From an uncultured Sulfuricurvum sp. (GTDB taxonomy: Bacteria > Campylobacterota > Campylobacteria > Campylobacterales > Sulfurimonadaceae): DNA of 64,000 nt. The translations under genes were made by a program, and so were the position numbers. The first letter of the stretch is position 1. Each line of letters begins with the position of its first letter. Shown one piece after another: positions 6,954 through 15,037 of this stretch. Location: the NCBI GenBank assembly GCA_903844635.1, contig CAIMUF010000074.1:1-64000 (forward strand), in the 5' to 3' direction. The notes under the pieces were generated by a model that did not search any database, was not told where the DNA came from, and was given only the letters and a program-made list of their open reading frames with translations.

Positions 6954-9029
6954 ATGGTCATCGACAGCGTTTGTACCTATTGTGGCGTGGGATGCGATAT
7001 TTCCGCTGAGGTCGAAGACAACAAAATTCAGAAGATTTTTGCTAAAGAAGAGGGACTTGTTTCCCAAGGACGACTTTGTATCAAAGGAAAGCAGGGGTGG
7101 GATTTTGTAACTCATCCTAAACGCCTTCGAAATGCTCGTGTGCGAAAGTCATTTTTGGCAAAAAATGCTGCATTGTTTGCCGATTTGGATATGGATTACC
7201 TTGAGCCTATCGATCATGATTTTTATGAGATTAGTTATGAGAGTGCATACGAACTCGCGGCTCGCAAACTAAAATCAATCACCGATGAGTATGGCTCGCA
7301 CTCGTTTGCTTCCATCGGTGGGGCACGTACAAGTTGTGAAAGTTCTTATTTATTTCAGCACTTTACCCGTCATGTTGTCGGTTCGCCTCACGTCGATAAC
7401 TGTGCTCGTGTATGTCATTCACCGTCACTAAAAGGGATGCGTACGACCATAGGAGAGGGTGCTGCTACCAATCCGTTTGATGATATTTATGAAACAGAGT
7501 TTATGATCGTCATGGGTTCTAATACCACCGAGGGGCATCCCATCGTTGCAAATAGAATGTTGGATGTGATCAAAGACAAAGGAATTGAACTGGCCGTGCT
7601 TGATGTGCGCAGACTGCAACTTTCAAAATCTGCCACCCATCATCTTAGTATCCCGTATGAAGCGAATTTGATGATTCTCAACATGATGACATTTGTCATT
7701 ATTTCTGAAGATTTAGTGAATGATGATTTTATTGCATCACGAACCAAAGGATATGAAGCATTCAAGCAGGCCATTTTAGAGGATCCGTATGCAAATCCTG
7801 AGTATTTGCTTCAAATTCCAGGGTATGAATCACTCGTTGAAGAAATAAGAACGGTTTCCCGTAAATACGCAACGCGCAAAAGCCTATTTTTCTGGGGACT
7901 TGGGATTACGGAGCAGTTAGACGGGTCGTATGCGGTTATGGCGATTACGCATCTTGCGTTAATAACGGGAAATATTGGTAAACGTGGCGCTGGATTGATG
8001 CCTCTTCGTGGTCAAAACAATGTTCAGGGAACGTGTGATGTCGGGATGCTGCCATACTATGCACCCGATTATCAACCGCCTAAAGAAGTGGGGCTGATGA
8101 CTCCTGATTTGATTAATGCGATGGTGGATGGGAAAATAAAAGCCCTTTTTAACATCGGTGAAGATATTGCCCACATTCATCCTAATCAAAATAAAATTCA
8201 TTCGGCGCTTAAAAATCTTGATTTATTGATTGTCAATGAACTTTTCAACAATGAAATTACCAAGTTCGCGGATATTATTTTTGGAGTCAAAAGTGCCTAT
8301 GAAAAAACGGGTGTGTATGTGAATGCAGAACGCCGACTTCATCTTTCACAACCTTTGATTCATGTTACGATGCCCGATGACTGGGAAGTAATCGCTGAAA
8401 TTTCTAAACGCTATGGGACGGATTTTGGTTTTAAAGATTCTAAAGATGTCTGGGAGAGAGTTCGAGTCGATGCCCCTGTCCGTTTTGGAGGAGCGAGTTA
8501 CGAAAAACTTGAAGCCAATCGCTTACGCGGATTGCAATGGCCGGTACAAGAGGAAGATACCCCGGTGTTACACCTCCATGATTTCAGAACAAAAGATGGA
8601 ATTGCTTCCTTTCGTTACAAGCAGTATGAGCCTCGCGGTCAAGTAGCAGAGCTTTTACGTGCTCCAAACTATGAGGGTTATTACCTCACAACGGGACGTG
8701 TATTGGTTCACTATAACAACGCTGCACAGACGAATGCGTGTGAAAAGCTTAGTCGCTCTCACAGTGAAGATACATTGCTCGTGAGTGTCGATGATGAAGA
8801 GTTTTTCGAATATAAAGATTTTGTGGTGCTTAAAAGCGAATACGGGCAAAGTGCTCCTTTGCGCGTAAAAGTGAGTACCACGGTTAAAAAAGGGACACTC
8901 TTTACGACGTTCCATCACGCAAAAAGTCAGATTAACTTTTTATTCGGAGACGAGTCGGACGAGCTGATTAAAACAGCACGATTTAAATCAATCAAAGTTG
9001 AAATCATCAAACCCGATTATTTGGACTAA
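6954..9029 (+). CDS. Cytoplasmic formate dehydrogenase-type molybdopterin oxidoreductase
   Basis: A 691-residue bis-MGD enzyme of the FdhF type. The [4Fe-4S] motif is Cys7, Cys10, Cys14 and Cys42. The Mo ligand is Cys154 followed by His155 (NCARVCHSP), the cysteine form of the selenocysteine site of E. coli FdhF. GSNTTEGHPIVANRM and PLRGQNNVQGTCDVG (with the substrate Arg near residue 351) are formate dehydrogenase signatures. The C-terminal MGD-binding domain is present. There is no twin-arginine signal, so it is cytoplasmic. No electron-transfer or membrane subunit is adjacent; the partner is unknown. Another activity of the same superfamily is possible. Confidence 0.8.
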   Translation: MVIDSVCTYCGVGCDISAEVEDNKIQKIFAKEEGLVSQGRLCIKGKQGWDFVTHPKRLRNARVRKSFLAKNAALFADLDMDYLEPIDHDFYEISYESAYELAARKLKSITDEYGSHSFASIGGARTSCESSYLFQHFTRHVVGSPHVDNCARVCHSPSLKGMRTTIGEGAATNPFDDIYETEFMIVMGSNTTEGHPIVANRMLDVIKDKGIELAVLDVRRLQLSKSATHHLSIPYEANLMILNMMTFVIISEDLVNDDFIASRTKGYEAFKQAILEDPYANPEYLLQIPGYESLVEEIRTVSRKYATRKSLFFWGLGITEQLDGSYAVMAITHLALITGNIGKRGAGLMPLRGQNNVQGTCDVGMLPYYAPDYQPPKEVGLMTPDLINAMVDGKIKALFNIGEDIAHIHPNQNKIHSALKNLDLLIVNELFNNEITKFADIIFGVKSAYEKTGVYVNAERRLHLSQPLIHVTMPDDWEVIAEISKRYGTDFGFKDSKDVWERVRVDAPVRFGGASYEKLEANRLRGLQWPVQEEDTPVLHLHDFRTKDGIASFRYKQYEPRGQVAELLRAPNYEGYYLTTGRVLVHYNNAAQTNACEKLSRSHSEDTLLVSVDDEEFFEYKDFVVLKSEYGQSAPLRVKVSTTVKKGTLFTTFHHAKSQINFLFGDESDELIKTARFKSIKVEIIKPDYLD

Positions 9030-9032
9030 TCG

Positions 9033-9365
9033 GTGCATACCAAAGCCAAGGGGAATTTGGCAGAGGAAAAAGGGTGTGATTATCTCAGATCACACGGATT
9101 TCGAATTATAGACCGAAATGTTTATAACAGATTTGGAGAAATCGATATTATCGCTTTTAAAGATAATGTCTTGCATTTTGTCGAAGTCAAAAGCGCTCAA
9201 AGCTACGAGCAAGCTGTCAATAATATTACCGCTTCAAAACTTCAAAAACTAAACCGTACGATTCAAACCTACCTGCAGAAAAAAAAGTTTTCACTTGATT
9301 ATTGCATTGATGCATTAATTGTTACAGGTGATGAAATTGAGTGGATTGAAAATATCACACTTTAA
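9033..9365 (+). CDS. YraN/UPF0102 family endonuclease-like protein
   Basis: A 110-residue protein with the UPF0102 pattern: KGNLAEEKGCDYLRSHGFRIIDRNVYNRFGEIDIIAF, then LHFVEVKSAQS. The GEID...VEVK residues are the Holliday-junction-resolvase-like nuclease core. It starts at GTG 3 nt after the molybdoenzyme stop, so it is probably translated from that transcript. YraN beside trxA and trxB is also the Campylobacter arrangement. Biological role remains poorly known. Confidence 0.85.
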   Translation: MHTKAKGNLAEEKGCDYLRSHGFRIIDRNVYNRFGEIDIIAFKDNVLHFVEVKSAQSYEQAVNNITASKLQKLNRTIQTYLQKKKFSLDYCIDALIVTGDEIEWIENITL

Positions 9366-9379
9366 GATAGTGTTTGAAC

Positions 9380-9457
9380 GACAAAGGAATAAGATCCCTT
9401 TGTCTGCGCTAGCCGCTAAGGCACTAAAGTCTGCTTCTTTGAAGCAGAAATCTTATT
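9380..9457. repeat. Structured intergenic element with possible loop-tail pairing
   Basis: Two perfect hairpins occur between yraN and the trxA promoter: GACAAAGG/CCTTTGTC (9380-9387 with 9397-9404) and TCTGCTTC/GAAGCAGA around a TTT loop (9430-9437 with 9441-9448). The loop of the first, AATAAGAT (9388-9395), is the exact reverse complement of ATCTTATT at 9450-9457. A pseudoknot or alternative fold is therefore possible. The CACTAAAGTC word resembles the palindromic element at 17300-17361, so it may be a divergent member of that family. Confidence 0.5.
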
Positions 9458-9504
9458 AATTAAATGAAAATTTTTGTAATAAGACGTTTTAAAGAAAGGG
9501 GCGT

Positions 9505-9510
9505 TATAAT
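9505..9510 (+). promoter_or_regulatory. TATAAT -10 box for trxA
   Basis: GCGTTATAATTGC lies 31 nt upstream of the trxA ATG, the usual distance for a short leader, in a T-rich context without an obvious -35 box. It places the transcription start downstream of the 9380-9457 element, so that element is not part of the trxA leader. Confidence 0.6.
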
Positions 9511-9541
9511 TGCTTATCATATAAAACTCAAGGAAATTAAA

Positions 9542-9859
9542 ATGGGTAAATACATCGAATTAACAAACGCAAATTTTGCTGATACAACAAAAGAGGGCGT
9601 AGCTCTTGTAGACTTTTGGGCACCATGGTGTGGACCTTGTCGTATGATCGCTCCAGTTATTGAAGAATTGGCAAACGATTTTGATGGTATCGCAAAAATC
9701 TGTAAAGTAAATACAGATGAAGAACAAGACATTGCCGTAAAATACGGTATCCGTTCAATCCCTACAATCCTTTTCTTCAAAAATGGCGAAATGGTTGATC
9801 AAATGGTTGGTGCTGCTTCTAAACAAGCGTTTACTGACAAAATTAACTCACTTTTATAA
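9542..9859 (+). CDS. trxA: Thioredoxin
   Basis: A 105-residue thioredoxin with the redox motif WCGPC (Cys30 and Cys33), preceded by VDFWAP and followed by the cis-proline segment IRSIPTILFF. It reduces protein disulfides and is recycled by TrxB, encoded 240 nt downstream. ATG 9542 was chosen because AAGGAAATTAAA precedes it and the family N-terminus fits; the frame is open further upstream but that runs across the promoter. Confidence 0.97.
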   Translation: MGKYIELTNANFADTTKEGVALVDFWAPWCGPCRMIAPVIEELANDFDGIAKICKVNTDEEQDIAVKYGIRSIPTILFFKNGEMVDQMVGAASKQAFTDKINSLL

Positions 9860-9867
9860 TCAAGAAT

Positions 9868-9887
9868 AGAGAGGAGCTATCCTCTCT
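9868..9887 (+). terminator. Perfect hairpin after trxA
   Basis: AGAGAGGA (9868-9875) and TCCTCTCT (9880-9887) form an 8-bp stem with a GCTA loop 8 nt after the trxA stop. The following bases are GGTTATATC, without a T-run, so it may be a processing or stability hairpin rather than a full intrinsic terminator. Confidence 0.5.
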
Positions 9888-9934
9888 GGTTATATCAATA
9901 TTTACTCTCCTTCTTTTTTATCCTCATTTTTCTT

Positions 9935-10080
9935 TTAGCAGTCATTTTTAAAGATACATTCTACTATTTCTGAGTTTTTAATGTAGTCTAAAAGTTTTCT
10001 AAAACCATTTTTCTTTTTATCAATTTCTAGCGTCCTTTAACAGCAATACAGTACCATACGTCCAATTTGAAATGAATCAT
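9935..10080 (-). pseudogene. Possible remnant of a small frameshifted gene
   Basis: Between trxA and trxB the minus strand reads [17 protein letters not shown] then a stop (10080-10027). In the next frame it continues LEIDKKKNGFRKLLDYIKN and on to SEIVECIFKNDC before TAA (to 9935). Joined by one frameshift near 10030 this gives about 48 residues of protein-like sequence in otherwise AT-rich DNA. I do not recognise a family, and chance cannot be excluded for so short a stretch. Confidence 0.25.
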
Positions 10081-10097
10081 ACTATGAGGTGTTAACT

Positions 10098-11045
10098 ATG
10101 TTGGATTGTGCGATTATCGGAGGGGGACCTGCGGGTTTAACGGCAGGTTTGTATGCAACACGCGGCGGATTGGATAATGTTGTTATGTTTGAAAAAGGGA
10201 TGCCTGGCGGTCAAATCACCATGAGTTCCGAGATTGAAAATTATCCTGGCGCAACAGCTCATAATCTCAGCGGAATGGATTTTATGTCTCCATGGCCTGA
10301 ACAGTGTCAGCGTTTTGGATTGAAGCATGAGATGTCTGAAGTAACACGTATTTCTCGTAATGAGGATGGAACCTTTACGATTCATAAATCCGATGGAAAA
10401 ACGGATATGGCTAAAAGTGTCATTGTGGGGACGGGATCAACACCAAAACGTGCCGGATTTATTGGTGAAGATAAATATTTCGGTCGGGGTGTGAGTACCT
10501 GTGCAACGTGTGATGGCTTTTTCTATAAAGGAAAAGAAGTGGCGGTGATTGGTGGCGGTGATACGGCTCTTGAAGAGGCGCTTTATTTGGCAAAAATTTG
10601 TTCAAAAGTGTATCTTATCCACCGTCGTGACACGTTTCGCTCAGCCCCAAGTACGATTGAACGCATCAAAAATACGGCAAATATCGAGCTTGTTCTCAAT
10701 GCTTTTCCTGAAGAAGTACTTGGGGATGCTATGGGTGTGACGGGGATTCGTGTTGCATTTAAAGACGCTTCCACTCGTCAGATAGATGCTCCAGGGGTAT
10801 TTGTATTTATTGGAAATAATGTTAATAATCAAGTATTAATCCAAGAAGACGGCAGTTTTTTATGCGATATGACACCCTCAGGTGAGGTCATTGTTGATTT
10901 GAGCATGAAAACATCGGTTGCAGGATTGTACGCTGCTGGTGATATGCGCATTGCCGCACCTAAGCAAGTGGTAAGTGCTGCAGGTGATGGTGCAGTTGCG
11001 GCATTGCAGGCAATTTCGTATGTGGATGAACATTTTCACGGATAG
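10098..11045 (+). CDS. trxB: Thioredoxin reductase
   Basis: An FAD- and NADPH-dependent flavoenzyme that reduces thioredoxin. The 315-residue protein has the FAD motif [13 protein letters not shown], the redox pair Cys135/Cys138 in CATCDGFF, the NADPH motif [11 protein letters not shown] and the FAD-closing [24 protein letters not shown] 10098 is chosen since GAGGTG lies at the right distance; a GTG three codons earlier is the alternative. It forms a pair with trxA although about 240 nt separate them. Confidence 0.96.
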   Translation: MLDCAIIGGGPAGLTAGLYATRGGLDNVVMFEKGMPGGQITMSSEIENYPGATAHNLSGMDFMSPWPEQCQRFGLKHEMSEVTRISRNEDGTFTIHKSDGKTDMAKSVIVGTGSTPKRAGFIGEDKYFGRGVSTCATCDGFFYKGKEVAVIGGGDTALEEALYLAKICSKVYLIHRRDTFRSAPSTIERIKNTANIELVLNAFPEEVLGDAMGVTGIRVAFKDASTRQIDAPGVFVFIGNNVNNQVLIQEDGSFLCDMTPSGEVIVDLSMKTSVAGLYAAGDMRIAAPKQVVSAAGDGAVAALQAISYVDEHFHG

Positions 11046-11077
11046 TTTTATATCGTCATCGTCCGTAGAACATTCCC

Positions 11078-11149
11078 GTCATACCGTACTTGATACGGTA
11101 TCTACTCATTAAATGTTACTAGATTCCGTGTCGTTGCACGGAATGACGG
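11078..11149. repeat. Inverted-pair palindromic element (copy 1)
   Basis: Two hairpin units face one another: GTCA-TACCGTA-CTTGA-TACGGTA-TC (from 11078) and GA-TTCCGTG...CACGGAA-TGAC (to 11149). Each stem is perfect (7 and 8 bp). The outer GTCAT and ATGAC words are the shared ends of this family, found also at 18823, 21418 and 25211. It fills most of the gap between trxB and dapB. Confidence 0.75.
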
Positions 11150-11193
11150 AGTGCGCGAACGGCGATTTTCGTCCTTTTAAAGTCTAAAACGAT

Positions 11194-11199
11194 ACAATT
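11194..11199 (+). promoter_or_regulatory. Probable -10 (TACAAT) inside a small palindrome, upstream of dapB
   Basis: TACAAT lies inside AAACGATACAATTCGTTT, whose 6-nt ends are inverted repeats, about 30 nt before the dapB start. The palindrome around the -10 could be an operator. A similar CGATACAAT palindrome occurs at 33709-33727. Confidence 0.4.
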
Positions 11200-11229
11200 C
11201 GTTTTTACTATTGTAAACGGGAGATGACC

Positions 11230-12003
11230 ATGATTAGAGTAGGTGTATTTGGCGCGGGTGGGCGTGTTGGAAAGTTGATTATTGAAGATTTACGTCAGGA
11301 AAGTGACATATCACTGGGTGCTGTGTATGTACGCAATGAGCTTAACTTTTCGATTGATCCGTCTGTCCTTGTTACCAACGATATGAATGTGTTGCTCAAA
11401 AGTTCCGATGTTATTATCGATTTTTCACTTCCGGAAGCGACTCAAGCACTTTTAGAGTGCGCGATGGCTCATCCTCGTCCTCTAGTTATCGGTACTACCG
11501 GTATGGATGCACATCAGCTTAATTTACTAAAAAGTGCCAGTGAATTAATGCCGATTTTGTACGCAACCAATATGTCACTTGGCGTAGCATTACTGAATAA
11601 ACTTGTCTATGCAGCTTCGAAAACGCTCAAAGAATTTGACATCGAGATCGTAGAGCAGCATCATCGTCACAAAAAAGATGCTCCAAGCGGTACGGCATTG
11701 ACTTTGGCGCACTCAGCAGCACTTGCTCGCGGTTTGGATTTGGATAAGGTTCGTATCAGTGGCCGTGATGGTAATATCGGCGAGAGAACCAAAGATGAAA
11801 TCGCGGTAATGGCATTACGCGGTGGTGATATTGTGGGACGTCATACGGTTGGTTTTTACAACGAAGGTGAGTTTGTCGAACTTCACCATACAGCAACCAG
11901 TCGTAATACATTTTCAAAAGGGTCAATTCGTGCTGCCAAATGGTTAGCCAGTCAAGAGAACGGATTGTATAATATCAGCGATTGTTTGGAATTAGGAGAA
12001 TAA
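11230..12003 (+). CDS. dapB: 4-hydroxy-tetrahydrodipicolinate reductase
   Basis: DapB makes tetrahydrodipicolinate in the lysine/diaminopimelate pathway using NAD(P)H. The product is 257 residues, with the nucleotide motif [11 protein letters not shown] near the start. The family signature [20 protein letters not shown] includes the catalytic His and Lys. ATG 11230 is preferred to the ATG two codons earlier (11224), because the CGGGAG ribosome site would otherwise abut the start codon. Its TAA is immediately followed by the purF ATG. Confidence 0.95.
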   Translation: MIRVGVFGAGGRVGKLIIEDLRQESDISLGAVYVRNELNFSIDPSVLVTNDMNVLLKSSDVIIDFSLPEATQALLECAMAHPRPLVIGTTGMDAHQLNLLKSASELMPILYATNMSLGVALLNKLVYAASKTLKEFDIEIVEQHHRHKKDAPSGTALTLAHSAALARGLDLDKVRISGRDGNIGERTKDEIAVMALRGGDIVGRHTVGFYNEGEFVELHHTATSRNTFSKGSIRAAKWLASQENGLYNISDCLELGE

Positions 12004-13353
12004 ATGCGTAGTATGAATGAAAAATGTGCAGTTGTTGGTATCTTTGATCATCCCGAGGCTTCAAAATTAGCCTATTTCTCGCTTCATGCTCAACAGCATC
12101 GAGGTCAAGAAGCAGCAGGAATCAGCACCAGTAATGGTGAAAAACTCTATACGATTAAAGATCGCGGATTGGTTACGCAAGTTTTTGATAATCAAAAGTT
12201 AGCAACCCTAAAAGGTCAAATGGCCATTGGACATACACGCTATTCGACTGCTGGAGATGATTCTATTCTCGATGCTCAGCCGGTATTTGCCCGTTATGAC
12301 CTTGGAGAGATGGCAATTGTTCATAATGGAAATCTCACTAATGCTAAAGAAGTACGGGATGCGCTCATCAAAAAAGGGGCAATCTTCCAAACTTACATGG
12401 ATACTGAAAACCTTATCCATCTGATTGCTAAAAGTGATCAGCATCATTTGACAGATCGTATCATTGATGCAGTTAAAAAGATTGAAGGGGCATATTCCCT
12501 CGTCTTTTTGAGCCGTTCTAAAATGTTTGCAATGCGTGACCGTTTTGGATTCCGACCTCTCAGCCTTGGGCGTTTGGGCGATGGTTATGTGGTAGCATCG
12601 GAGACATGTGCTTTTGATTTGATCGGTGCAGAGTTTATTCGTGACGTAGAACCGGGTGAACTTTTGATCTTTGAAAAAGGAAAAGCTCCGCAATCGATCA
12701 AAGTCTTCGAGCCAACACCAAAGCATTGTATTTTCGAATACGTCTATTTCGCTCGTCCTGATTCCAATGTTTATGGGCAAAATGTCTATGAAATGCGTAA
12801 AGCAATGGGTAAAAAATTGGCACAAGAGCAGCCAATGATCGCGGATATGATCGTTCCTGTTCCTGATGGCGGTGTTCCTGCGGCGATTGGGTACTCACAA
12901 GAAAGCGGTATCCCTTTCGAGATGGCAATTATGCGTAACCACTACATCGGACGTACCTTTATTGAGCCAACACAAGAGATGCGTGATTTGAAAGTCAAGA
13001 TGAAACTCTCTCCGATAGAGCATCTGATCAAAGGTAAACGCTTGATCGTTGTCGATGACTCCATCGTACGTGGTACTACAAGCCGTCGAATTGTCCGTAT
13101 GCTCAAAGAAGCGGGTGCGCTTGAAGTTCATATGCGTATTTCAAGCCCTCCAACAACTGATCCCTGTTTTTACGGTGTTGATACACCGGATAAAGATAAG
13201 CTGATTGCTGCCAACATGACCAATGCAGAAATCTGCGCATTTATCGAAGCTGATTCGCTTGGTTATTTGAGTAATGATGGATTATTGCTGAGTGTAAACG
13301 GCAAAGAAGAAAACTATTGTACGGCGTGTTTTACCGGCAATTATATCATTTGA
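12004..13353 (+). CDS. purF: Amidophosphoribosyltransferase
   Basis: First committed enzyme of purine synthesis, moving glutamine amide nitrogen onto PRPP. The 449-residue protein has a seven-residue propeptide before the catalytic Cys8 (NEKCAVVGIF), then the glutaminase motifs QQHRGQEAAGI and GHTRYST. The PRPP loop is VVDDSIVRGTTSRRIV near residue 345. Start supported by AGGAG 5 nt upstream. Joined end to end with dapB, so co-transcribed. A strong intrinsic terminator follows at 13443-13465. Confidence 0.97.
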   Translation: MRSMNEKCAVVGIFDHPEASKLAYFSLHAQQHRGQEAAGISTSNGEKLYTIKDRGLVTQVFDNQKLATLKGQMAIGHTRYSTAGDDSILDAQPVFARYDLGEMAIVHNGNLTNAKEVRDALIKKGAIFQTYMDTENLIHLIAKSDQHHLTDRIIDAVKKIEGAYSLVFLSRSKMFAMRDRFGFRPLSLGRLGDGYVVASETCAFDLIGAEFIRDVEPGELLIFEKGKAPQSIKVFEPTPKHCIFEYVYFARPDSNVYGQNVYEMRKAMGKKLAQEQPMIADMIVPVPDGGVPAAIGYSQESGIPFEMAIMRNHYIGRTFIEPTQEMRDLKVKMKLSPIEHLIKGKRLIVVDDSIVRGTTSRRIVRMLKEAGALEVHMRISSPPTTDPCFYGVDTPDKDKLIAANMTNAEICAFIEADSLGYLSNDGLLLSVNGKEENYCTACFTGNYII

Positions 13354-13360
13354 TGTTACG

Positions 13361-13500
13361 CATTAAAACGAACTCGTCCGTTTCAATGGCAGGGACGCCT
13401 AGTAGTCGGTACTTCGTACATCGACATAGGTTCCAAAGCTACAAAAGCCAAGCAGTTGGCTTTTTAAACGCTTTTCACCCTTGCAACCCCCTAAAGCTAC
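13361..13500. repeat. CTAAAGCTAC-associated palindromic element (long copy)
   Basis: This purF downstream region shares two stretches with 40599-40672: TAAAA-CGAACTCGTCCGTTT followed by GGCAGGGAC, and CCTTGC...CTAAAGCTAC followed by an AAAACTTT-type tail. Between them lie an imperfect long hairpin centred on GTAC-TTC-GTAC (13409-13419), a first AAAGCTAC word near 13434 and the terminator. It looks like a composite of nested palindromic units. Confidence 0.6.
13443..13465 (+). terminator. Intrinsic terminator of dapB-purF
   Basis: AAAAGCCAA (13443-13451), a GCAG loop and TTGGCTTTT (13456-13464) form a perfect 9-bp stem ending in a T-run. It is the clearest rho-independent terminator in the window and lies inside the palindromic element, so the repeat may have been co-opted for termination. 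Confidence 0.8.
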
Positions 13501-13527
13501 AAAAAACTTTATTTTTTGAGAAATGAG

Positions 13528-14496
13528 ATGATAGTGCGCGAACAGATTTTTACTTTTGGACAGTATTTGAGTGAAAAGTTTGGGTGCAAAGTCTCCAAGG
13601 TTCCTGTCTCTATTTCAGGATTTACCTGCCCTAATATTGATGGTAACGTTGCAAAGGGTGGATGCACTTTTTGCGAAAATGATTCCTTTAGTCCGAGCTT
13701 GGACAAAGCGAAGCCTCTTAAAGGTTTTTTTCTTAACCTTGAATCCTCCGAAAACCCTTATCTCGAAAAACAAATTGAACAGCTCCAGTGGCAGTTTGAT
13801 GCGCTTTCTCAAAAACTAAGTGCCCAAAATGGGACACAAAAATATCTCGTCTATTTTCAAAGCTTTACCAACACGTACGCCCCGCTAGACACGCTTAAAG
13901 CGCTGTATGAAAAAGCTCTTAGTTTTGATAATGTGGTGGGTCTTAGTATTGGCACACGCTCGGACAGTATCAGTGACGAGGTGTTTGAATATTTGTGTGA
14001 GCTTTCCCAAAAAACAGAATTGTGGATCGAGTTTGGAATTCAATCGATATTTGATGAAACATTGGAAAAAATCAATCGTGGACACAATGCTCAAAGTGTA
14101 AAAGATGCCATACTAAAAGCTAAAAAGTATGGATTAAATGTATGCGGACATCTTATCTTCGGACTCCCTGGAGAAGACAAAACGATGATGCTTCAAACGG
14201 CTCAGGTAGCATACGATTTAGGGGTAGATTCACTCAAATATCATCCTCTTTATGTGGTAAAACGAACGGCATTGGCAAATGAATATGGCCGGGGTGAATT
14301 TACCCCAATCACAGAAGAACTGTATTTGGAAGTATTGAGCGAAGCATTAAAAATGAAGCCAAAGGGTATTAGTGTCCAGCGTCTGACAGCAGGAATTGAT
14401 GATGAATCACTTATTGCTCCGCAGTGGTGTCGAGATAAAAACAACCAATTAAAAGCTATCAATAACGCTCTCAAAGAGATTGGATTAAAATACTAA
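13528..14496 (+). CDS. YhcC/TIGR01212-type radical SAM protein
   Basis: A 322-residue radical S-adenosylmethionine protein. Its cluster motif is the long-spaced form typical of the YhcC family: FTCPNIDGNVAKGGCTFC, i.e. Cys-x12-Cys-x2-Cys near residues 35-50. Conserved family segments follow: LVYFQSFTNTYAP, ELWIEFGIQS, IFDETLEKINRGH, and HLIFGLPGE. The family is widespread but its substrate is not firmly known. ATG 13528 is the first ATG; a TTG four codons earlier is less likely. It is separated from purF by the terminator, so it needs its own promoter. Confidence 0.85.
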   Translation: MIVREQIFTFGQYLSEKFGCKVSKVPVSISGFTCPNIDGNVAKGGCTFCENDSFSPSLDKAKPLKGFFLNLESSENPYLEKQIEQLQWQFDALSQKLSAQNGTQKYLVYFQSFTNTYAPLDTLKALYEKALSFDNVVGLSIGTRSDSISDEVFEYLCELSQKTELWIEFGIQSIFDETLEKINRGHNAQSVKDAILKAKKYGLNVCGHLIFGLPGEDKTMMLQTAQVAYDLGVDSLKYHPLYVVKRTALANEYGRGEFTPITEELYLEVLSEALKMKPKGISVQRLTAGIDDESLIAPQWCRDKNNQLKAINNALKEIGLKY

Positions 14497-14500
14497 CTCC

Positions 14501-15037
14501 CTATTGACCATATGCTCTAACGTAGCTTGTATACCCTTTAAAATAGGAAGGGTGAGGCATAATAATTCTAAATTCTTTTCGCTGCCCTGGCTTGAGATTA
14601 GTGGCCACTACTTCGGTCACGATTAGATAAGAAGGCTTAACTCTGCCATCTCCGATGAGTTCCGCAAACGCATTCGACTGATAAGAGGGTTTTCCTTCTA
14701 GTGCAGGAGTGTCTTTGTTGACTATTTTGATTTCTACACTAACTTCACCGATCGTATAATTACCAGTATTTCGTACAGACCCAATAAAAAATATTTTTTC
14801 TGTCGGAAGAAAACGGTGGTCTTTAACATCGGACAAGGTTGTTTTTTTTGTGTAACTATCTATAACCAAAAGTGCACCAAACATAAATCCAGGTATAACA
14901 AGAACATAGGTGAAAATGATGGAAACTTTTGAAGTAGATTTAGGTTGCTTGAGTGTTAAAATAATGAGAAAAATTAGTAGTAACGTAAAAAAAATAACCG
15001 CCCCGTAGTGCCAAAAAGTAAAGTAGGTATTCATCAT
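14501..15037 (-). CDS. DUF2393-type membrane protein, second of a pair
   Basis: A 178-residue protein with two N-terminal hydrophobic helices (around residues 10-30 and 45-65) and a soluble beta-rich domain of about 110 residues. That domain contains FIGSVRNTGNYTIGEVSVEIKI and NLKPGQRKEFRIIMPHPSYFKGYTS. This fits DUF2393, a Campylobacterota family of unknown function. ATG 15037 overlaps the upstream TGA as ATGA and has GGGGAG 7 nt before it. It shares architecture with its neighbour, so the two are probably a duplicated pair. Confidence 0.65.
   Translation of the reverse strand: MMNTYFTFWHYGAVIFFTLLLIFLIILTLKQPKSTSKVSIIFTYVLVIPGFMFGALLVIDSYTKKTTLSDVKDHRFLPTEKIFFIGSVRNTGNYTIGEVSVEIKIVNKDTPALEGKPSYQSNAFAELIGDGRVKPSYLIVTEVVATNLKPGQRKEFRIIMPHPSYFKGYTSYVRAYGQ

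Noticed and set aside
7398-7425. Possible selenocysteine in the formate-dehydrogenase-like enzyme
   Set aside because: The Mo-ligand codon is TGT (Cys154) and there is no in-frame TGA, so no selenocysteine insertion is needed.
12208-12825. 205-residue antisense frame in purF
   Set aside because: It lies wholly within a well-supported gene, with atypical Cys/His/Phe-rich composition and no ribosome site.
13317-13526. Open frame downstream of purF
   Set aside because: It covers the palindromic repeat and terminator and its product has no protein-like pattern.
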